Source: Gemmatimonadota bacterium (GTDB taxonomy: Bacteria > Gemmatimonadota > Gemmatimonadetes > Palauibacterales > Palauibacteraceae). Taken from it: 5,046 nucleotides of DNA. The stretch covers positions 1 through 5,046 of the forward strand of contig JABDQB010000004.1 of the NCBI GenBank assembly GCA_013042495.1, read 5' to 3'. The first letter of the stretch is position 1. Every line of letters begins with the position of its first letter. A program made the position numbers and the translations under genes. Below the pieces are notes generated by a model. That model saw only the letters and a list, made by a program, of their open reading frames with translations, had not been told where the DNA came from and did no database searches. This document shows, in pieces, positions 1 through 5,046 of this stretch.

Positions 1-836
1 TCCACGTACGGCCACACGCTGAACTCGAGCGCCGGAGCCACCCAGAAACGAAGATCGTAGTTGCCGAACAGGGAATGGCCGCCGTTCACTTCTCCGCCGG
101 CAGACCAGTGATCCCCCAGGCTCCACACCTGGAGCAGCGATGCCCCATAGTCCCGCCGCAGCGAGTTGGTAGTCGTGCCGTCGCTGAGTTCGAATGAGCT
201 TTCGGCGTAGCGGCCGTACGTCCAAATTTCGGTCTTCACGTCTTCAGTGGTGCGGTTCGCCGAAATGGAGCCCGAGATGGAATAGTCGCTGGTGCGTTCT
301 TCACCTCCCAGGGATCCGCTGGCCCGCAGTCGGAAGATCCAGGAATTCCACGGGTCGTCAGCCTCCACGGCGTCCAACATCGCCTCGGCGGGCGCGGTCC
401 AAATCACATCCAGTCGGGCCGCCTGGGGGGTGCGCGCCACGTACGCTATGAGCCCCAATTCGATGGTGCGCGTCAGCTGTTCACGCTCCTCGGCATCGGT
501 GTCCGTGGGGCTCGAGACTTGCAGCAGTGTATCGGTGACCGAGGCCATGTCTTCGAGGCCGATGAAGGCCAGCGTGTTCTCGCGTCCTCCGGCTCCCGTC
601 CGCTGCGATGTGATCAGCAAGTGGACCTGCGCGTCCTTTCGGTCCCGGACCCAGGCGACGTATGGGATTTCCTGCCGGATGAAGTCGAAATCACAGCGTG
701 TGCGACAGTCGAGGAACACCCGGACGGTTTCACCGTTCGGCCTCGTTTCCTGATGCGCCGCCGCGGCCGGTTCCTGGGCTATCGCGAGCGATGCCTGGAG
801 AAGGAGCGCCGACAACGCCAAAGTGCGTATCTTCAT
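1..836 (-). CDS. Secreted protein of unknown function, probable outer-membrane beta-strand C-terminal region; 3' part outside window
   Basis: Reading the minus strand from the ATG at 836-834 gives 278 uninterrupted codons plus two bases to the window edge, so the C-terminus is missing. Residues 1-20 form a clear signal peptide (MKIRT, then a hydrophobic Leu/Ala stretch, ending ASLAIA before QEP), so the product is exported. Residues about 37-145 look like a compact alpha/beta domain: a strand VRVFLDC, a C44-x3-C48 pair followed by DFDFIR, a strand VHLLITSQ, a Gly-rich turn (GAGG), TLAFIG, and a helix around 115-135. From about 165 onward, alternating polar/hydrophobic segments with many Gly, Ser, Tyr and Trp (for example SDYSISGSISA, KTEIWTYGRYAESSF, WSAGGEVNGGHS) suggest membrane beta-strands, as in small outer-membrane barrels of the DUF481 kind. 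I do not recognise a named family. No strong Shine-Dalgarno is seen upstream (only GGATCGGA next to the ATG). It is divergent from the metabolic operon, so a functional link is not implied. Confidence 0.8.
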   Translation of the reverse strand, partial: MKIRTLALSALLLQASLAIAQEPAAAAHQETRPNGETVRVFLDCRTRCDFDFIRQEIPYVAWVRDRKDAQVHLLITSQRTGAGGRENTLAFIGLEDMASVTDTLLQVSSPTDTDAEEREQLTRTIELGLIAYVARTPQAARLDVIWTAPAEAMLDAVEADDPWNSWIFRLRASGSLGGEERTSDYSISGSISANRTTEDVKTEIWTYGRYAESSFELSDGTTTNSLRRDYGASLLQVWSLGDHWSAGGEVNGGHSLFGNYDLRFWVAPALEFSVWPYV

Positions 837-980
837 TCCGATCCGGGTTGAAACGGTTGTCAGGTCCGCCGGGAGTCGACGGTCGGTGGAGAAGCTACCG
901 CCCTGACCTCAGCAACAAGTATACCCCCCCGGACGTTGCGTCTGATTCGATCCGGGAATCGACAGGAGCACGAGACTACC
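837..980. promoter_or_regulatory. Divergent intergenic region between the secreted-protein gene and the homoserine dehydrogenase operon
   Basis: This 144-bp gap must hold the promoters for both directions unless the operon begins from elsewhere. The best promoter-like element is the palindromic GTATAC at 919-924. On the minus strand it reads TATACT (923-918), a good -10 match about 80 bases before the secreted-protein ATG, but no recognisable -35 lies 16-18 bp upstream. On the plus strand it reads TATACC, also without a good -35. A run of seven C lies at 924-930. The 9-mer CGATCCGGG occurs twice in the same orientation (839-847 and 948-956), once near each gene start, and GATTC/GAATC half-sites (944-948 and 956-960) flank the second copy. 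These could be operator halves, but CGATCCGG also occurs inside the dehydrogenase gene at 1130, so the motif is not specific. No terminator or riboswitch was seen. Confidence 0.35.
964..968 (+). promoter_or_regulatory. Ribosome binding site for homoserine dehydrogenase
   Basis: AGGAG lies 12 bases before the ATG at 981. The spacing is a little long, but this is the only Shine-Dalgarno match nearby, and it supports 981 over the upstream in-frame TTG at 936, which would place AGGAG inside the coding region. Confidence 0.6.
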
Positions 981-2012
981 ATGGAATACAGGCTCGCTAT
1001 CATCGGGTTTGGCAACGTCGGTCAGGGGTTCGCCGAGATCCTCAGCGACCATGGCCCACGGTTGCTGGAGCAGTTCGGAGTCCAGTTCCGGATCGTCGGC
1101 GTCAGCGACAACCTCAAGGGCAGCATCCACGATCCGGCCGGGTTCGATCCAGCCGACCTCCTGGATGCAGTCCGCCTCTCCGGAAACCTGGGTGGCGTAG
1201 ACGCGCCCGAACGTGGGTGGGACGGAGTCGAAATGGCCAGGCAGAGCTCGGCGGACGTCGTGGTCGAGCTGAGCTACACGGACCTGGAAACGGGAGAGCC
1301 GGCCACCAGCCATATCAAGGCTGCGCTTGAGGCCGGCAAGCACGTGGTCACCACCAACAAGGGGCCCGTGGCCCTCCACTATGCCGAGCTCGCGGCGATG
1401 GCCCGCGAGCGTGGACTCGAGATCGGGGTCGAGGGCACGGTGATGAGCGGAACGCCGACCGTTCTCAACGGGATGAATCTCCTCCGGGCCGCCGGGATCA
1501 AGCGAGTGCAGGGCATCCTGAACGGCACCTGCAACTACATTCTGACCCGCATGGAACAGGGGTCCACCTACGAGGATGCCCTGCAGGAGGCCCAGGACAA
1601 CGGCTATGCCGAAGCCGACCCTACGGGAGACGTCGAGGGCTTCGACGCGGCAGGAAAGGTCGTCATCCTGGCCAATCTTCTCCTGGGTGTTCCGATCGGA
1701 ATGGACGATGTGGACCGGACCGGAATATCCGGGCTCACGCCGGCTGACATTACCGCCGCGCAGGACGCCGGAGAGCGGTGGAAGCTGATCGGTACGCTGG
1801 AGCCGGCGGACGGCGGTGTCACGGCGTCGGTCAAGCCCGAGCGCGTGTCGCTGTCTCATCCTCTGGCGTCCGTGGGCGGAGCGACCAACGCTGTCACATA
1901 TTCCACCGAGCTGCTTGGCGACGTGACCCTGGTCGGTCCCGGCGCCGGGCGCCTCGAAACCGGCTACTCGGTGCTGGTGGACCTGCTCGAGATACATCGG
2001 ACGAGCGTCTAG
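981..2012 (+). CDS. hom: Homoserine dehydrogenase, short form without ACT domain
   Basis: Encodes 343 residues. The family interconverts L-homoserine and L-aspartate 4-semialdehyde with NAD(P) in the cytoplasm. An N-terminal Rossmann fold has the dinucleotide motif GFGNVGQG at 9-16. VVTTNKGPVA places N126-K127 at the conserved catalytic lysine. The substrate domain has EGTVMSGTP (151-159), GILNGTCNYIL (178-188) and the family signature GYAEADPTGDVEGFDAAGK (208-226). In it E211, D222 and K226 keep the same 11- and 15-residue spacing as E208, D219 and K223 of yeast Hom6. The end, SHPLASVGGATNAV to LVGPGAGRLETGYSVLVDLL, is also typical. The protein stops there: the C-terminal ACT domain of many biosynthetic enzymes is absent, so threonine feedback through that domain is not expected. 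Similar short enzymes are known, for example in archaea. It is first in the apparent operon, 13 bp before the PLP-enzyme gene. With no aspartokinase, homoserine kinase or homoserine acyltransferase in view, a catabolic direction (homoserine to semialdehyde) is plausible but inferred. Confidence 0.93.
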   Translation: MEYRLAIIGFGNVGQGFAEILSDHGPRLLEQFGVQFRIVGVSDNLKGSIHDPAGFDPADLLDAVRLSGNLGGVDAPERGWDGVEMARQSSADVVVELSYTDLETGEPATSHIKAALEAGKHVVTTNKGPVALHYAELAAMARERGLEIGVEGTVMSGTPTVLNGMNLLRAAGIKRVQGILNGTCNYILTRMEQGSTYEDALQEAQDNGYAEADPTGDVEGFDAAGKVVILANLLLGVPIGMDDVDRTGISGLTPADITAAQDAGERWKLIGTLEPADGGVTASVKPERVSLSHPLASVGGATNAVTYSTELLGDVTLVGPGAGRLETGYSVLVDLLEIHRTSV

Positions 2013-2025
2013 AGAGGGAGGATCC

Positions 2026-3399
2026 ATGGAGGTCATGACCGCGAACGGCGTGCAGGCGTACGTCGAGAAGGCGCAGAAGTACATGTCTGAACGGCGGGCG
2101 CACCGCGACAGGGTGCGCAACCTCCGGTTCGACACGATCGCCGTGCACGGCATGTACAGTGCGGAAGAAGCGTTCTCCGGCGGCCAGGGCGGCATCATCG
2201 AACCGATCTTCCCCTCGACGTCCCAGGCCTACCGGGACAGCGACGAGATGGAGGCGGCTCTCTCCTACCAGATCCCGACCTGGTGCTATTCGAGAATTCA
2301 CAATCCGACGGTCTTCTACCTGGAAGAGACGCTGGCTCTGCTCGAGTCGTACGGCTGCGAGTGCGACGCGACCGGCCTGTGCACGTCGTCAGGGATGGCG
2401 GCCATCAAGCAGGCCATCGAGCCGCTCCTGGCCAAACGAGACGCCGGGGCGGAGAACATCAACTTCGTATCTGCGGCCCAGACCTACGGTGGGACGTTTC
2501 AGCTGTTCAACGTCCGAATGGCAGAGCGCGGAGCGCAGGTTCGGTGGGTGTGCGAGCCGTGGAAACTGGAGCAGTGGGAGCCGCTGATCGACGAAGGTAC
2601 CCGCTTCCTGTACGTCGAAATGCCGTCGAATCCGCAGCAGGCCTTCGCCGACATCCGGGCCGTGGCCGACCTGGCTCACAGCCACGGGATTCCGCTGATC
2701 GTTGACGCGACGATCGCCACGCCCGCCCTCATGCGCCCCCTGGAGTACGGCGCGGACATCGTAGTCCACTCGCTCTCGAAGACGGCGGCGGCAGGTGGCT
2801 GCACCATCTCCGGCGCGGTCATAGCCCGGCAAGGCATGGTGTCCAGGCACCTGGAGGACGAAGTGAAGGCGGACTACGGCCTGTGGCTCAAGCTGTGGCC
2901 GTTCCGGGACTCGGGGCCGAGCATGTCGCCGACGACGGCCCACACCATTCTCGGTGAGGTACGGACGCTGCGCCTGAAGATGGAGCAGATGTCGAGGAAT
3001 ACGATGACCGTCGCCCACTTCCTGGCGGACCATCCCAGGGTGGAGCGTGTGGACTACCTGGGGCTGGAGAGTCATGCGCTTCACGACCTCGCGGGCCGGT
3101 ACATGCGCGTCGTGGACGATGGGACTCCCTCGTTCGGACACCTGATGTCATTCAACGTCCTCGGCTCTGCTCAGGACACGCGCGTGTTCTTCGACGGTCT
3201 CCAGAGAACGTGGCGGGCCACCGACCTCGGGCGGATCAAGACCGTGGCCACGATTCCTGCCATCTCGACGCATCAGCAACAGGGCGAGGAAGGCAGGTGC
3301 CTCGCCGGAATTCCCGACAACATGGTCCGCCTGTGCGTGGGTGCCGAACACCCTGACGACACCATCGCGGACCTGGACCAGGCCCTGGCCCGGTTGTGA
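2026..3399 (+). CDS. Cys/Met-metabolism PLP-dependent enzyme (cystathionine gamma-synthase/lyase superfamily), candidate canavanine-gamma-lyase-like
   Basis: Encodes 457 residues, behind a strong GGGAGGA site (2016-2022). The fold-type I PLP motifs are in order: YSRIHNPT at 88-95 (Tyr and Arg that contact PLP phosphate from the neighbouring subunit), SSGMAAI at 121-127 (phosphate loop), YGGTFQLF at 154-161 (ring-stacking Tyr154), D227 in VDATIATP (pairs with the pyridine nitrogen), HSLSK with Schiff-base Lys252, STHQQQ at 414-419, and VRLCVGAEH with R435 as the substrate-carboxylate arginine. It is longer than cystathionine enzymes (about 380-400) and nearer O-acetylhomoserine sulfhydrylase size (about 430). 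There is a charged extension of about 35 residues before FDTIAVHG. The usual DNTFATP is DATIATP here, and NST(T)K is HSLSK, so it is not a textbook member. The family does gamma-elimination, gamma-replacement or beta-elimination on sulfur or oxygen substrates. Sitting between homoserine and aldehyde dehydrogenases favours a lyase that feeds homoserine, such as canavanine-gamma-lyase. Methionine gamma-lyase or O-acylhomoserine sulfhydrylase remain alternatives. Confidence 0.9.
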   Translation: MEVMTANGVQAYVEKAQKYMSERRAHRDRVRNLRFDTIAVHGMYSAEEAFSGGQGGIIEPIFPSTSQAYRDSDEMEAALSYQIPTWCYSRIHNPTVFYLEETLALLESYGCECDATGLCTSSGMAAIKQAIEPLLAKRDAGAENINFVSAAQTYGGTFQLFNVRMAERGAQVRWVCEPWKLEQWEPLIDEGTRFLYVEMPSNPQQAFADIRAVADLAHSHGIPLIVDATIATPALMRPLEYGADIVVHSLSKTAAAGGCTISGAVIARQGMVSRHLEDEVKADYGLWLKLWPFRDSGPSMSPTTAHTILGEVRTLRLKMEQMSRNTMTVAHFLADHPRVERVDYLGLESHALHDLAGRYMRVVDDGTPSFGHLMSFNVLGSAQDTRVFFDGLQRTWRATDLGRIKTVATIPAISTHQQQGEEGRCLAGIPDNMVRLCVGAEHPDDTIADLDQALARL

Positions 3400-3434
3400 C
3401 CCGAAGAACCTGATTCCGACCACCGGAGGATGAC

Positions 3435-4856
3435 ATGAAGATGCTCCTCGGTCACGAATGGGTCGATCGCGACGACACCATCGACGTGCGCGATCCGTTC
3501 GATGACTCGATCATAGATACGGTCCCCGCGGCCAGCCATGCTGACGTGGAGACGGCACTGGCCACGGCCGCCGCGGCTCGCGAGACGGCCCGCCAAATGA
3601 CGACTTTCGAGCGCTCGCAGGTGTTACGCGGGACCGCTGCGATCATCGCCGACCACCTGGAAGACTTCGCCCGGACGATCGCCCGCGAGGGCTCGAAAAC
3701 GATCAACGAGGCGAGGGGCGAGGCCCGTCGCTGCGTGAACACCCTCACCATCGCCGCCGAGGAGGCGAAGCGTCTGCAGGGCGAGACGATTCCCTTCGAT
3801 TCGTTTCCCGGGGGCGAAGCCCGGCGAGGCTACTACGAGAGGGTCCCGATCGGCGTGGTGCTGGCGATCACGCCGTTCAACGACCCCCTGAACCTGGTGG
3901 CCCACAAGCTCGGCCCCGCGATCGCCGGCGGGAACGCGGTCATCCTGAAACCGGCCACGGTGACGCCGCTATCCGCGATCAAGCTGACCGAGGCCTTCAT
4001 GAAGGCCGGTCTTCCGAGCGGCGTGCTGCAGTGCATCACGGGCTATGGCGCGGTGCTCGGAGATGCACTGGTCGAGGACCCGCGGGTGCGAATGGTCTCG
4101 TTCACCGGTGGCGTCGAAGCGGGCGAGCGCATTATGTCCCGGGTGGGTCTCAAGAAGATCGGCATGGAGCTCGGCTCCAACTCGCCGGTCATCGTCTGGA
4201 AGGACGCGGACCTGGACTGGGCCGCAGAGACCTGCGTATCGGGGGCGTTCTGGGCCGCCGGCCAGAACTGCATCGGCGTGCAGCGCATCTACGTCCACCG
4301 GGAGGTCTACGACCGGTTCCGGGATGACTTCGTGCAGCGGGCGAAAGCCTACAAGATCGGTGACAAGCTGGACGAATCCACAAACATGGGCCCGATGATC
4401 AACGAGGGCGAAGCCAAGCGGGTGGAGCGCTGGGTCCAGGAAGCGGTCGAGAAGGGAGCTACGCTCCTGGCCGGAGGGACGCGCGACGGCGCGCTGGTTC
4501 CGCCCACCGTGCTCGAGAACGTGCCGCCGGATGCCACCATCCATTACGAGGAGGTCTTCGGTCCCGCGGTGAACCTGTATCCCGTGGACGATCTCGACGA
4601 GGCGATCGCCGCGGCCAACAGCGCCAACTACGGGCTGCACGCGGCCGGCTTCTCCAACGACGTCACGGTGTGCCACCGCATGGCGGCCGGCCTGGACTGC
4701 GGGAGCGTCATCCTCAACGACTCGACGGATTACCGACTGGATTCCATGCCGTTCGGCGGGGTCAAGAACTCGGGGCTCGGTCGCGAGGGTCTCAAGTTCT
4801 CCCTGCAGGAGATGACCGAACCCAAGGTGATATGCTGGTACCTGCCCGGCGTTTGA
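3435..4856 (+). CDS. NAD(P)-dependent aldehyde dehydrogenase, candidate aspartate-semialdehyde dehydrogenase
   Basis: Encodes 473 residues, the usual family length, behind GGAGGA at 3425-3430 with 4-5 bases to the ATG. Aldehyde dehydrogenases oxidise an aldehyde to its acid using NAD(P). Visible landmarks: ITPFNDP with N149 (oxyanion hole), LKPA with K172 (cofactor ribose binding), FTGG at 223-226, general base E245 in MELGSNSP, nucleophile C279 in GQNCIGVQR, EEVFGP with E373, and MPFGGVKNSGLGREG at 438-452. The E245 motif is ELGS rather than the common ELGG. The C-terminal part (NYGLHAAGFSND, ILNDS, YRLDSMPFGG) strongly recalls Methanocaldococcus lactaldehyde dehydrogenase and the related phosphonoacetaldehyde and sulfoacetaldehyde enzymes, as I remember them. 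Exact substrate cannot be read from motifs. As third gene after homoserine dehydrogenase, 35 bp beyond the PLP gene, its likely substrate is aspartate semialdehyde, giving aspartate; succinate semialdehyde, lactaldehyde or a phosphono/sulfo-aldehyde are other options. Confidence 0.93.
   Translation: MKMLLGHEWVDRDDTIDVRDPFDDSIIDTVPAASHADVETALATAAAARETARQMTTFERSQVLRGTAAIIADHLEDFARTIAREGSKTINEARGEARRCVNTLTIAAEEAKRLQGETIPFDSFPGGEARRGYYERVPIGVVLAITPFNDPLNLVAHKLGPAIAGGNAVILKPATVTPLSAIKLTEAFMKAGLPSGVLQCITGYGAVLGDALVEDPRVRMVSFTGGVEAGERIMSRVGLKKIGMELGSNSPVIVWKDADLDWAAETCVSGAFWAAGQNCIGVQRIYVHREVYDRFRDDFVQRAKAYKIGDKLDESTNMGPMINEGEAKRVERWVQEAVEKGATLLAGGTRDGALVPPTVLENVPPDATIHYEEVFGPAVNLYPVDDLDEAIAAANSANYGLHAAGFSNDVTVCHRMAAGLDCGSVILNDSTDYRLDSMPFGGVKNSGLGREGLKFSLQEMTEPKVICWYLPGV
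4824..4830 (+). promoter_or_regulatory. Ribosome binding site for the overlapping downstream gene
   Basis: AAGGTGA inside the aldehyde dehydrogenase coding region lies 1 base before the ATG at 4832, counting the AAGG core 4 bases away. It supports a start at 4832 and translational coupling. A TTG at 4853, which overlaps the aldehyde dehydrogenase stop as TTGA, is the alternative start. Confidence 0.4.
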
Positions 4857-5046
4857 GGCGAACGCGGCGAGCCGCAATTCTGGGAGCCGCCGGCCTGCTG
4901 GTCGGCGGCGTCTCCGCGGCCCCCGTGCTGGCCCAGGAGGACACGGTGGCCGTGGCCCGGCTAGACACTCTGGCCATCGTGGACAGCCTGCGGGCTGCTG
5001 TAGACACTCTGCAGGACGCCCATCCGCAGGATTCTCCCGACTCGAC
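4832..5046 (+). CDS. Exported protein of unknown function, N-terminal part only, overlapping the aldehyde dehydrogenase gene
   Basis: An open frame runs from ATG 4832 to the window edge: 71 codons plus two bases. It overlaps the last 25 bases of the aldehyde dehydrogenase gene in another frame. The N-terminus reads MLVPARRLRRTRRAAILGAA, followed by a hydrophobic LLVGGVSAAPVLA and then QED. This is a typical signal peptide: a strongly basic n-region, hydrophobic core and a VLA cleavage site before Q36. The TRRAAIL stretch faintly resembles a twin-arginine motif but lacks the usual Phe, so Sec export is more likely. The start could instead be TTG 4853 (MRRTRRAAIL), which would give a more normal short n-region. 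The mature part is acidic and polar with repeated DTL/DSL (RLDTLAIVDSLRAAVDTLQD), encoded partly by an 11-base direct repeat TAGACACTCTG at 4962-4972 and 5001-5011, 39 bases apart and in frame. This may be a short coiled coil or linker before a domain outside the window. No function can be assigned. Confidence 0.72.
   Translation, partial: MLVPARRLRRTRRAAILGAAGLLVGGVSAAPVLAQEDTVAVARLDTLAIVDSLRAAVDTLQDAHPQDSPDS

Noticed and set aside
194..851. Several plus-strand open frames on the left side
   Set aside because: They are Arg/Ser/Pro-rich shadows of the minus-strand secreted-protein gene, which has a signal peptide and an uninterrupted frame to the edge.
936..980. Upstream in-frame TTG start that would add 15 residues to homoserine dehydrogenase
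   Set aside because: The added residues (MRLIRSGNRQEHETT) precede the natural start of the Rossmann fold, contain the AGGAG site, and TTG is a weaker start than the ATG at 981.
909..2198. Minus-strand open frame of 429 codons opposite homoserine dehydrogenase
   Set aside because: It is antisense to a gene with clear family motifs, shows no motif of its own and crosses two real genes; long antisense frames are common in GC-rich DNA.
2389..3141. Minus-strand open frame of 250 codons opposite the PLP enzyme
   Set aside because: Composition is Arg/His/Gly-rich without recognisable motifs, and the plus strand holds the complete PLP-enzyme motifs.
981..3399. Methionine biosynthesis pair (homoserine dehydrogenase plus O-acetylhomoserine sulfhydrylase)
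   Set aside because: Not excluded, but no homoserine acetyltransferase is present, the PLP enzyme has atypical motifs, and the third gene is an aldehyde dehydrogenase, which fits degradation better.
3400..3434. Terminator or promoter between the PLP-enzyme and aldehyde dehydrogenase genes
   Set aside because: The 35-bp gap has no GC-rich hairpin with a T run and no promoter match; it mainly holds the GGAGGA ribosome binding site.
3969..4877. Minus-strand open frame of 302 codons opposite the aldehyde dehydrogenase
   Set aside because: Antisense shadow of a full-length aldehyde dehydrogenase; no motifs, and it would also overlap the downstream exported-protein start.

Overview
The window is a high-GC bacterial segment (roughly 64% G+C by eye) with tightly packed genes, strong GGAGG-type ribosome binding sites and secreted proteins with Ala-rich signal peptides. 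Nothing in it fixes the taxon. The style would suit a Gemmatimonadota- or Acidobacteriota-like environmental bacterium with an outer membrane, but that is inference from general impression and not from a marker gene.

Layout: (1) Positions 1-836, minus strand: the 5' part of a gene for a secreted, probably outer-membrane-associated protein of unknown function, running off the left edge. (2) Positions 837-980: a 144-bp divergent intergenic region. (3) Positions 981-4856, plus strand: three closely spaced metabolic genes in one apparent operon. They are a short homoserine dehydrogenase without an ACT domain, a Cys/Met-metabolism (cystathionine gamma-synthase/lyase superfamily) PLP enzyme, and an NAD(P)-dependent aldehyde dehydrogenase of the lactaldehyde/phosphonoacetaldehyde/sulfoacetaldehyde dehydrogenase-like type. 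Gaps are 13 and 35 bp. (4) Positions 4832-5046, plus strand: the start of a gene for an exported protein whose first codons overlap the end of the aldehyde dehydrogenase gene; it runs off the right edge.

How the genes may work together: a PLP gamma-lyase could release homoserine from a gamma-substituted homoserine, the dehydrogenase could oxidise homoserine to aspartate semialdehyde, and the aldehyde dehydrogenase could oxidise that to aspartate. This order of activities is the one described for canavanine use in Pseudomonas and Rhizobiales (canavanine-gamma-lyase, homoserine dehydrogenase, aspartate-semialdehyde dehydrogenase). The main hypothesis here is therefore a catabolic operon for canavanine or another gamma-substituted homoserine. 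It rests on gene content and motifs; substrates cannot be read from the sequence. No RNA gene, mobile element, CRISPR array or convincing terminator was seen.
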